Assembly (NCBI GenBank): GCA_013348725.1
Contig: CP054689.1
Coordinates: 608,501 to 672,500 of the forward strand
Direction of reading: 5' to 3'
Origin: Ectothiorhodospiraceae bacterium 2226
Lineage (GTDB): Bacteria > Pseudomonadota > Gammaproteobacteria > GCA-013348725
Length of the DNA: 64,000 nucleotides
Shown here in pieces: positions 57,436 through 64,000 of this stretch. The translations under genes were made by a program, and so were the position numbers. Position 1 is the stretch's first letter; each line of letters starts with the position of its first letter. Under the pieces are notes generated by a model. The model worked only from the letters and a program-made list of their open reading frames with translations. It did no database searches and was not told the origin of the DNA.

Positions 57436-57460
57436 CGAAAAACCACCGCTGGTGCGGTGG
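57436..57460 (-). terminator. Terminator between prs and rplY
   Basis: CCACCGC (57443-57449) pairs with GCGGTGG (57454-57460). On the reverse strand it is followed by five T. It is close to the rplY ribosome site, so it may act as an attenuator that still allows some readthrough. Confidence 0.75.
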
Positions 57461-57534
57461 CCGGACCCTCCCGCGACCAGGAGGGATATGCCGCCGGTAC
57501 GGCGGCGCGAGGCATCCGCTCGCGCGGGCTGCCC

Positions 57535-58485
57535 TCAATCCATGTACAGCGAGCTGACCGACTCCTCGGTGCTGATGCGCAACATCGTCTCGGCCAGCAT
57601 CTCGGCGATGCTGAGCTGGCGGATCTTGTCACATTCGCGCGCCTCGGGGCGCAGCGGAATGGTGTCGGTCACCACCAACTCGTCCAATTGCGAGCGCGTG
57701 ATGTTGGCCACCGCCGGACCGGACAGCACCGGGTGCGTGCAGTACGCCACCACCTTGGCGGCGCCGTGATCCTTGAGCGCCTCGGCCGCCAGACCCAGCG
57801 TGCCGGCGGTGTCGACTAGGTCGTCGATCATCACGCAGGTGCGCCCTTCCACGTCGCCGATGATGTTCATCACGCGCGCCTCGTTGGGACGCGGACGGCG
57901 CTTGTCGATGATGGCCAGTTCGGCATCGTCCAGACGCTTCGCGAGCGCCCGCGCGCGCACCACGCCGCCCACGTCGGGGGACACCACCATCAGGTTCTCG
58001 TAATGCGAGAGCCAGATGTCGCCCAGCAGGATCGGCGAGGCGTATACGTTGTCCACCGGCAGGTCGAAAAAGCCCTGGATCTGATCGGCGTGCAAGTCCA
58101 CCGTGAGCAGACGATCGGTGCCCACGCTGGCGATCATGTTGGCCACCACCTTGGCCGTGATGGGCACCCGCGCCGAGCGCGGCCGCCGATCCTGGCGGGC
58201 GTAGCCGAAATACGGGATCACGACCGTCACACGGCTGGCCGAGGCGCGGCGTACCGCGTCGACCATCACCAACAACTCCATCAGGTTGTCGTTGGTGGGT
58301 GCGCAGGTGGGCTGCACGATGAACACATCGCGCCCGCGCACGTTCTCCATGATCTCGACCATTACCTCGCCGTCGGAGAACCGACCGACGATCGCCCGGC
58401 CCAGGGGCATATTGAGGTAGCCGGCAATGTCCTGCGCGAGCTGCAGGTTCGCATTGCCGGAGAAGACCATCATGCTGCGGTCGGC
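57535..58485 (-). CDS. prs: Ribose-phosphate pyrophosphokinase
   Basis: This encodes 316 residues from GTG 58485, with AAGGGG five bases upstream, matching the usual 315. Active-site segments are [41 protein letters not shown] and the PRPP loop [12 protein letters not shown]. It makes PRPP from ribose 5-phosphate and ATP. It starts 36 bases after tRNA-Gln and may share its transcript. Confidence 0.97.
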   Translation of the reverse strand, partial: ADRSMMVFSGNANLQLAQDIAGYLNMPLGRAIVGRFSDGEVMVEIMENVRGRDVFIVQPTCAPTNDNLMELLVMVDAVRRASASRVTVVIPYFGYARQDRRPRSARVPITAKVVANMIASVGTDRLLTVDLHADQIQGFFDLPVDNVYASPILLGDIWLSHYENLMVVSPDVGGVVRARALAKRLDDAELAIIDKRRPRPNEARVMNIIGDVEGRTCVMIDDLVDTAGTLGLAAEALKDHGAAKVVAYCTHPVLSGPAVANITRSQLDELVVTDTIPLRPEARECDKIRQLSIAEMLAETMLRISTEESVSSLYMD

Positions 58486-58520
58486 CACGCCTACCCCTTC
58501 ACGTGCTGCACAAACGAAAG

Positions 58521-58595
58521 TGGCTGGGGCGCCAGGATTCGAACCTGGGTATGCAGGGATCAAAACCCTGTGCCTTACCGCTTGGCGACGCCCCA
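58521..58595 (-). tRNA. tRNA-Gln (TTG anticodon)
   Basis: This is a 75-base gene with encoded CCA. The acceptor TGGGGCG pairs with CGCCCCA. The anticodon stem CAGGG/CCCTG encloses TTTTGAT, giving anticodon TTG (codon CAA). It lies between ispE and prs, the standard gammaproteobacterial place, and borders a tandem repeat array on its 5' side. Confidence 0.95.
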
Positions 58596-58608
58596 ATTGA
58601 TGCGGACA

Positions 58609-59127
58609 TGGGCCATCCTGGCCCAGTCCTTTGACGCTGCGGCGAAAACAAGTTTCCGCCTTGCTTCGCGCGCTTTACAGCGCGCGGCGGTGCTGCTGTT
58701 CCAACGGACACGAGCCATCCTGGCTCGGTCCTTTGACGCTGCGGCGAAAACAAGTTTCCGCCTTGCTTCGCGCGCTTTATACAGCGCGCGGCGGTGCTTC
58801 CCTGCACCGCAGAACAATCGGTCGTTCGGCGCAGTGCCGGGCCACGGCCATCCTGGCTCGATCCTTTGACGCTGCGGCGAAAACAAGTTTCCGCCTTGCT
58901 TCGCGCGCTTTACAGCGCGCGGCGGTGCTGCTGTTCCAACGGACACGAGCCATCCTGGCTCGGTCCTTTGACGCTGCGGCGAAAACAAGTTTCCGCCTTG
59001 CTTCGCGCGCTTTACAGCGCGCGGCGGTGCTTCCCTGCACCGCAGAACAATCGATCGTTCGGCGCAGTGCCGGTCACCGCCATCCAGGCCGGTCCTTTGA
59101 CGCTGCGGCGAAAACGAGTTTCCGCCT
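58609..59127. repeat. Alternating tandem array 5' of tRNA-Gln, with GGA-loop hairpins
   Basis: A core of about 65 bases, starting TTTGACGCTGCGGCGAAAAC, recurs at 58630, 58732, 58865, 58967 and 59096 (steps 102, 133, 102, 129). Two spacer types alternate, so the true repeat is about 231-235 bases. Ahead of each core the reverse strand can fold a small hairpin with loop AGGAT: TGGGCC stem (58609-58625), CGAGCC stem (58711-58727 and 58946-58962) and a weaker GCC stem (58846-58858). The last copy is diverged. It fills the 576-base gap between ispE and tRNA-Gln. Confidence 0.85.
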
Positions 59128-59171
59128 GCGGCATGTCCCTGCGCGGCGGGACAATCGGACGATTTACTTTG

Positions 59172-60065
59172 CTACGCCTTCTCGTCCGTCGCTGCGGCAG
59201 CCGCGAGGCGCTCGAGCAGCGGCGAGCGGTTCAGGCCGCGGGTCACGTGTATCTGCCAAGCGGCGTCCACGATATCGGCGCGGAGCGCCGCGGCTTGGCG
59301 ACGCGCCGCGCCTTCCTCGGCATGCGTGGCGAACACCGTGCAACCCGTGCCCGTGAGTCTAGCCCCTGGCCCCAACCGATCCAGCGCCCGGGCCACCAGC
59401 GGATAGCGCGCCCGCACCACAGGTTCGAACACGTTGGCGCACCTGCCGGACAGAAAGTCTTCTATTGTAACCGGCACGCAATCGCGCCGCAATTCGGGCG
59501 CCGCAAACACTTGGGCCGTGCTCACCGCGACAGGCGGCACCAGCAACACGTACCAGGGCTCCTCGAGAGGCGCCGAACTGAGGCGCTCGCCGACGCCTTC
59601 CGCCCACGCCGCCAGCCCGTGTACGAAGACCGGCACGTCCGCGCCCAGCGCAAGGCCGAGTTCCGCCAAGCGCGAGGCGGACCAATCCAACCCCCACAGG
59701 CGATTGAGTGCCACCAATACGGTGGCGGCATCCGAACTGCCGCCGCCGAGCCCAGCCCCCATCGGCAGGCATTTTCGCACCGCGATGTCGACGCCGAGCG
59801 CGGTGCCGCTCGCCGCCTGCAGGCGTCGCGCGGCGCGCACCACCAGGTCGACATCGGGCGCCACGCCCTCGAGCTCGCTCGCGCGCTGGATGGCCCCGTC
59901 TTGGCGCACGGCCAACTCCAGCGTGTCGGCGAGGTCCAGGAACTGAAATACGGTCTGCAGGGTGTGATAGCCGTCCGCGCGCCGGCCGGTAATGTGCAGG
60001 AAGAGATTCAGCTTGGCGGGGGCGGGCCAGGCGGCTCCCTCGGGGGCGGGCGCGGCCGGACTCAC
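59172..60065 (-). CDS. ispE: 4-diphosphocytidyl-2-C-methylerythritol kinase
   Basis: This encodes 297 residues from GTG 60065, whose GTGA overlaps the lolB stop. GHMP-kinase motifs are WPAPAKLNLFLHITGRRADGYH, the ATP loop PMGAGLGGGSSDAATVL and GARLTGTGCTVFA. It phosphorylates the diphosphocytidyl-methylerythritol intermediate in the non-mevalonate isoprenoid pathway. It is coupled to lolB and followed by the tRNA-Gln repeat array. Confidence 0.96.
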   Translation of the reverse strand: MSPAAPAPEGAAWPAPAKLNLFLHITGRRADGYHTLQTVFQFLDLADTLELAVRQDGAIQRASELEGVAPDVDLVVRAARRLQAASGTALGVDIAVRKCLPMGAGLGGGSSDAATVLVALNRLWGLDWSASRLAELGLALGADVPVFVHGLAAWAEGVGERLSSAPLEEPWYVLLVPPVAVSTAQVFAAPELRRDCVPVTIEDFLSGRCANVFEPVVRARYPLVARALDRLGPGARLTGTGCTVFATHAEEGAARRQAAALRADIVDAAWQIHVTRGLNRSPLLERLAAAAATDEKA

Positions 60066-60709
60066 GACTCGCCCAGCGTCCAGGTGTCGACCACCACCCG
60101 CACGCGCAGATCGGCGTGCCGCAGCGCCAGGCGGTCGGGCACCGCCACCCCGCGCACATCGGTGTAGCGCTGGAAGGCGATGTGCCACCCGTCCTGTTCG
60201 AGCTCAAGCAACCGCCCTTGCGCATCCAGCTCGAAACGGCCGAGTGCGCCCGGCTGGGGCAGCCCGCGCATCCAGTAGCGCAGCCCGTTGACCGGCAGGC
60301 GCCAGCCGGTGTTTTCCTCCAGCAAGGCCTCCGGCGAAGCGGCCACACGCTGCTCGCTGCCCGAGTCGAGCACCACGCGGTAGGGATCGCCCGACAGGCG
60401 CACCGCGCCCTGCCCCATGGGACCGACCAGGTCGATCAGGTAGTGGTCGGCATCCTGCTGCCACTGCACGTTGGCGTGCCAGCCCTCGTGCGCGCTGCGA
60501 ATCGCAAGCCGCCCCCGTACGCCCCAGACTGCCCATTCGGCGAGCTGCGCCTGACGCGCGGCCAGGGCCGCCTCGGCGCGCTCGCGCTCGGCCGCGCCCA
60601 CCGCACGCTCACCCGGCGTCGCGCACCCGCCGAGCCCCAGCGCGACCAACGCGGCCAGCGCGGTGCCGAGCAGGCCGGCACGCCACCCTCGGTAAACGTC
60701 GCGCGTCAC
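60062..60709 (-). CDS. lolB: Outer-membrane lipoprotein receptor LolB
   Basis: This encodes 215 residues from GTG 60709, whose GTGA overlaps the TPR gene's stop. The lipobox is LGLGGC. The mature domain has WGVRGRLAIRSAHEGWHANVQW and YWMRGLPQPGALGRFELDAQGR, typical of LolB. It takes lipoproteins from LolA and inserts them in the outer membrane. Its place between ispE and the TPR lipoprotein gene is conserved in gammaproteobacteria. Confidence 0.94.
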   Translation of the reverse strand: MTRDVYRGWRAGLLGTALAALVALGLGGCATPGERAVGAAERERAEAALAARQAQLAEWAVWGVRGRLAIRSAHEGWHANVQWQQDADHYLIDLVGPMGQGAVRLSGDPYRVVLDSGSEQRVAASPEALLEENTGWRLPVNGLRYWMRGLPQPGALGRFELDAQGRLLELEQDGWHIAFQRYTDVRGVAVPDRLALRHADLRVRVVVDTWTLGES

Positions 60710-62427
60710 TTCTTGAAGCGCCGCACGGTTTCCTGCAACACCCGATGCTCGGGCGCCTCCTCGAGCGCCTTCTGCCACACCGAGCGCGCTTCCTGCTCGC
60801 GCCCGACCACCCACAGCACTTCGCCGAGGTGGGCCGCGATCTCGGGATCGTGCTCCAGCTCGAGGGCGCGCCGCAGATACTTCAGCGCCTCATCGAGCCG
60901 CCCCAGGCGGTAATAGACCCACCCCATGCTGTCGACGACCGCCGGGTCGTCGGGCATCAAGTCGTAGGCGCGGCGCACGTAGTCGTAGGCCTCCTGATGG
61001 CGATCGGTGCGGTCGGCGAGCGTGTAACCCAAAGCGTTCAGCGCGTGGGCATGCGCCGGATCCTGGTCGATGATCAGCCGCAGGTCGCGTTCCAACACCT
61101 CCAGGCGATCGAGGCGTTCGGCGACCAGGGCCCGGGCGTACAGCAGGTCGGCCTGATCCGGCATGTCGGCGAGCGCGGTGGTGTAGACGGCGAAGGCCTC
61201 CTCGTAATGCGCGGCCTGGCGCAGCAACTCGCCCTCGGCCAGGGTCACGCGTACGTAATCGACGTGATCCTCGACCTCGAAGCCGTGCAGGCGCTCGCGG
61301 GCGCCGTCGAGGTCGCCCTCGCGCGCCAGCACCCCGGCGGCGCGCAGCTGTGCGTCCAGGAAGTACTCGCCCGCGCCCACCACGTCGTACCAGCCGATGG
61401 CAGCCACGGCATCCTCGCGCGCCTCGGCGATCTGCCCCATGAAATAGCCGACCTCGTCGGTACGCTGGCCGGTCTGGGCGAGCTGGGTGAAATGACCCTC
61501 GGCCGCATCCAACTCGTTCAGCTGCATGGACAAGAGGGCCAGCGCGAACAAGGCATCGGCATTGTCCGGCGCCAGCTCGGATACGCGTTCGAACTGCACC
61601 CGCGCGTCATCCAGGCGACCCTCGTCGAGCAGCATGCGGGCGAAATGCAGCCGCAACTCGATGTTGTGCGGGGATTGGCGCAGGGCCGACTCCAGGTCCA
61701 CCAGCGCCTGGTCGCCGCGCCCGTCGCGGCGCAGTACCACGGCGCGCAGCGTCAGCGCGAGCGGCCAAGCGGGCCGCGCCTCCAGCGCGCGATCGATGTG
61801 CGCCAGCGCCTCATCGGTGGCCCCTAGCTGCATGGCGAGATGGGCTTGGGCGTAATGCGCCTCCGCCTCATGCCCGCTGCGCTCGGCCACGCGGCGCAAG
61901 GTCTCGGCCGCCTCCTTGGGCTCGGTCTCGCGGGCCAGCAGGGTGGCGAGCACCAGATAGGCATCCATGGGCTCGCCTTCGCTGCGGCGCACCACCTGTT
62001 CCAATTCCTGCGCGGCCGCGTCCAACCGGCCCGCACGGACCAGCAGCACGCCGGCAACCTGGCGCGCGTCGAGGTTGTCCGGCTGCACCGAGACCCACAG
62101 GCGGGCGGCCTCCAAGGCGCGCTCATCCTGGCCGGTGTACATCGCCAGCTGCACCGCGCGCTCGACCACGCGCGGATCGCGGGAGATGCGCGCCGCGCCG
62201 AGGTAGGCGTCGAGCGCCATATCGGCGGCCCCGCGCTGCGCGGCGATCTCGCCGAACAGCAGGCGGAAGATAACCTCGGCCTCGCGCGGCGAGGTGGCGG
62301 GCGTGCGCGTGGCGGTGAACGCAGCGGGCTCGGCCTGCGGCTCGGCCCGCTCGGCCTGGTCGACGGGTGCCGACTGACAACCGCCGACGGCGAGCAGACT
62401 GACTAATACGGCAACGAAGGCGCGCAT
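60706..62427 (-). CDS. TPR-repeat lipoprotein
   Basis: This encodes 573 residues from ATG 62427, which opens a lipoprotein signal with lipobox LAVGGC and C17. The rest is about a dozen tetratricopeptide repeats (for example SMGWVYYRLGRLDEALKYLRRALELE near the C-terminus). Orthologues next to hemA and lolB are common in gammaproteobacteria, with no firm function; an outer-membrane assembly role is plausible. It is divergent from hemA and first of TPR-lolB-ispE, all coupled by overlapping stops and starts. Confidence 0.9.
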   Translation of the reverse strand: MRAFVAVLVSLLAVGGCQSAPVDQAERAEPQAEPAAFTATRTPATSPREAEVIFRLLFGEIAAQRGAADMALDAYLGAARISRDPRVVERAVQLAMYTGQDERALEAARLWVSVQPDNLDARQVAGVLLVRAGRLDAAAQELEQVVRRSEGEPMDAYLVLATLLARETEPKEAAETLRRVAERSGHEAEAHYAQAHLAMQLGATDEALAHIDRALEARPAWPLALTLRAVVLRRDGRGDQALVDLESALRQSPHNIELRLHFARMLLDEGRLDDARVQFERVSELAPDNADALFALALLSMQLNELDAAEGHFTQLAQTGQRTDEVGYFMGQIAEAREDAVAAIGWYDVVGAGEYFLDAQLRAAGVLAREGDLDGARERLHGFEVEDHVDYVRVTLAEGELLRQAAHYEEAFAVYTTALADMPDQADLLYARALVAERLDRLEVLERDLRLIIDQDPAHAHALNALGYTLADRTDRHQEAYDYVRRAYDLMPDDPAVVDSMGWVYYRLGRLDEALKYLRRALELEHDPEIAAHLGEVLWVVGREQEARSVWQKALEEAPEHRVLQETVRRFKK

Positions 62428-62496
62428 GACGGTTCTAATCCTGTGTGTGCGACGGTGCGGCGACAGGCGCCGAGTGTATATCCAATGCAGCATCTT

Positions 62497-62502
62497 TATA
62501 AT
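62497..62502 (+). promoter_or_regulatory. Candidate -10 box for hemA
   Basis: A perfect TATAAT lies 62 bases before the hemA ATG in the 137-base divergent gap. The -35 region is poor. The same A/T-rich patch may serve the TPR gene on the other strand. Confidence 0.45.
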
Positions 62503-62564
62503 ATGCTACACGCCCGCAGGGCTGCCTGTCCCGGCGGGGTTCGGGCCCGACTCCTGGGAACACC

Positions 62565-63824
62565 ATGGCGCTTCTGACCCTCGGTATCAATCACAAGACA
62601 GCACCGGTCGAGATCCGGGAGCGGCTGGCCTTCGCGCCGGACGCGCTCAAGGACGCTCTGCGTGACCTCGCGCGGCGCCAGCCGGTAGAGGAAGCGGCCA
62701 TCCTGTCCACCTGCAATCGGACCGAGGTCTATTGTGGACTGGAACGACCCGATGCGCGCGCCGTAGTCGAGTGGCTGCGCGGCTACCACGGCCTGCAGCG
62801 CAGCGACGTGGAGCCCTACCTTTATCTACATCCGAATCAAGACGCCGTGCGCCACATGCTGCGCGTGGCCAGCGGACTCGATTCGCTGGTGCTCGGCGAG
62901 CCGCAGATCCTCGGCCAGATCAAGGGGGCCTACGGCACGGCGGCCGAAGCGGGCACCGTCGGCCGGCGCCTGGGCCGCCTGTTCCAGCACTCCTTCGCGG
63001 TCGCCAAGCGCGTGCGCACCGATACGGCCATCGGCTCGAGCCCGGTCTCGGTCGCCTTCGCTGCGGTGAGCCTGGCACGCCAGATATTCGGTGACCTGCG
63101 GGCGAACACGGCGCTGTTGATCGGCGCCGGCGAGACCGTGGAGCTGGTGGCGCGCCACCTCACCGAGAACGGCATCGCAAAGCTGTATATCGCCAACCGC
63201 ACCCTGGCCCACGCCCAGCTGCTCGCCCAACAGTTTCAAGGCGAGGCGCTACCGCTGGACCAAGTGCCCGAGCGCCTGGCGGCGGCGGATATCGTCATCT
63301 CCTCCACCGCCAGCCCGTTGCCGATCCTCGGCAAGGGCGCGGTAGAGAGCGCCCTGCGCCGCCGCAAGCACCGCCCCATGTTCATGGTCGACATCGCCGT
63401 GCCGCGCGACATCGAGGCCGAGGTGGGCGAACTGGACGACGTCTATCTGTACACGGTCGACGACCTCAAGGACCTCATCGACGAGAACCTCGCCTCGCGC
63501 CGCGAAGCGGCCGCCCAGGCCGAGGAGATGATCGACGTGCAGGTGGCGCACTTCATGGGCTGGCTGCGCTCGTTGGAGTCGGTCGACGTCATCCGCGAGT
63601 ACCGCGAACACAGCGAGGCGGTACGCGACAAGGTCGTCGCCGAGGCACAGCGCCAGATCGCGCGCGGCGTGGACCCGCAGTTGGTGGTTTCCGCCATGGG
63701 GCGGCTGCTGACCAACAAACTCATGCACCAGCCGAGCGCACAGCTGCGCCAGGCCGCGTACGACGACCGACGCGACGTCCTCGACGCCGCCCGTACCCTG
63801 CTACTCCCCAAGAACGACACCTGA
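62565..63824 (+). CDS. hemA: Glutamyl-tRNA reductase
   Basis: This encodes 419 residues. The catalytic Cys lies in [13 protein letters not shown] (about 50), with [13 protein letters not shown]-like [17 protein letters not shown] at the start, an NADPH site [16 protein letters not shown] and the C-terminal dimerisation helix. It reduces glutamyl-tRNA to glutamate-1-semialdehyde, the first haem step in the C5 pathway. prfA follows after 4 bases. Confidence 0.97.
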   Translation: MALLTLGINHKTAPVEIRERLAFAPDALKDALRDLARRQPVEEAAILSTCNRTEVYCGLERPDARAVVEWLRGYHGLQRSDVEPYLYLHPNQDAVRHMLRVASGLDSLVLGEPQILGQIKGAYGTAAEAGTVGRRLGRLFQHSFAVAKRVRTDTAIGSSPVSVAFAAVSLARQIFGDLRANTALLIGAGETVELVARHLTENGIAKLYIANRTLAHAQLLAQQFQGEALPLDQVPERLAAADIVISSTASPLPILGKGAVESALRRRKHRPMFMVDIAVPRDIEAEVGELDDVYLYTVDDLKDLIDENLASRREAAAQAEEMIDVQVAHFMGWLRSLESVDVIREYREHSEAVRDKVVAEAQRQIARGVDPQLVVSAMGRLLTNKLMHQPSAQLRQAAYDDRRDVLDAARTLLLPKNDT

Positions 63825-63828
63825 ATCC

Positions 63829-64000
63829 GTGAAACCGTCCATCCGCAGTAAGCTCGAGAATCTCTCCGAGCGCCTGCAGGAGCTTAGCGCCCTGTTGGCC
63901 GACCCGGAGACCCTCGCCCGCCAAGACCGCTTCCGGTCGCTGTCCAAGGAATACGCCGAGCTCGAGCCGGTGGTGAAGGCCTACGCCGACTTTCGCGCCG
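63829..64000 (+). CDS. prfA: Peptide chain release factor 1, N-terminal part (runs off window)
   Basis: The frame opens at GTG 63829, 4 bases after the hemA stop, and stays open for 57 codons to the window edge. [18 protein letters not shown] and [15 protein letters not shown] match the first helical domain of RF1, which begins KPSI in E. coli. RF1 reads UAA and UAG stop codons. The hemA-prfA linkage is conserved in gammaproteobacteria. Confidence 0.93.
   Translation, partial: MKPSIRSKLENLSERLQELSALLADPETLARQDRFRSLSKEYAELEPVVKAYADFRA

Noticed and set aside
58003-59356. Open frames across tRNA-Gln and its adjoining array on both strands
   Set aside because: They cross a tRNA gene and change frame with repeat unit length, so they are by-products of the repeat.

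Overview
The window is G+C-rich (roughly two thirds by eye) bacterial chromosome. Gene content and order point to a gammaproteobacterium. The run ychF-pth-rplY-prs-tRNA-Gln-ispE-lolB-TPR lipoprotein, divergent from hemA-prfA, is the classic gammaproteobacterial arrangement, as is panB-panC-panD beside folK and pcnB. A probable N-acetylglutaminylglutamine-amide amidotransferase and a sugar-type ABC importer would suit a salt-adapted lineage such as Ectothiorhodospiraceae or other Chromatiales. That placement is inference.

Layout. 1-1.1 kb: an A+T-richer edge with a Walker-A ATPase (cut by the window) and a membrane-anchored HEPN/DUF4145-like protein, bounded by sequences resembling integron cassette ends. 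1.1-6.2 kb: a pyruvate dehydrogenase operon (E1alpha, E1beta, and one polypeptide fusing E2 to E3). 6.5-10.7 kb: fumC, pyrC, rnt, a PepSY protein and grxD. 10.8-14.2 kb: an amidotransferase with an orphan hydantoinase-B protein. 14.3-18.4 kb: sodB, two palindromic MITE-like repeats, a membrane protein with a 30-residue partner, and argD-argF. 18.4-24.6 kb: a TetR-controlled RND efflux operon whose four genes overlap by ATGA. 24.8-32.8 kb: an acyltransferase-like pair, a porin, and pstC-pstA-pstB-phoU. 32.8-38.5 kb: an accessory stretch with a secreted rhodanese, a membrane cytochrome c, a PhnD-type sensor diguanylate cyclase, an SDR with an altered active site and a small conserved protein. 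38.6-42.6 kb: a sugar-type ABC importer. 42.7-47.4 kb: a Rho_N protein, an exported methyltransferase with an amino-acid permease, a radical SAM protein and an isoaspartyl peptidase. 47.5-52.2 kb: panD, panC, panB, a deoxynucleoside kinase, folK and pcnB. 52.3-55.0 kb: tRNA-Glu, a TraF-like outer-membrane protein, a repeat array and tRNA-Met. 55.1-64.0 kb: the housekeeping run ending in hemA and the start of prfA.

The most unusual content is two non-coding tandem arrays, each beside a tRNA gene (about 54.04-54.92 kb next to tRNA-Met, and 58.61-59.13 kb next to tRNA-Gln). The first has copied pieces of tRNA-Met into every unit. Both arrays carry small hairpins whose loops hold GGA (AGGAT, AGGGAT, ATGGAT, and one TGGAT) while the stems change on both sides together. 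Loops of that kind resemble the CsrA/RsmA-binding hairpins of CsrB-type RNAs. This is the best candidate here for something undescribed.
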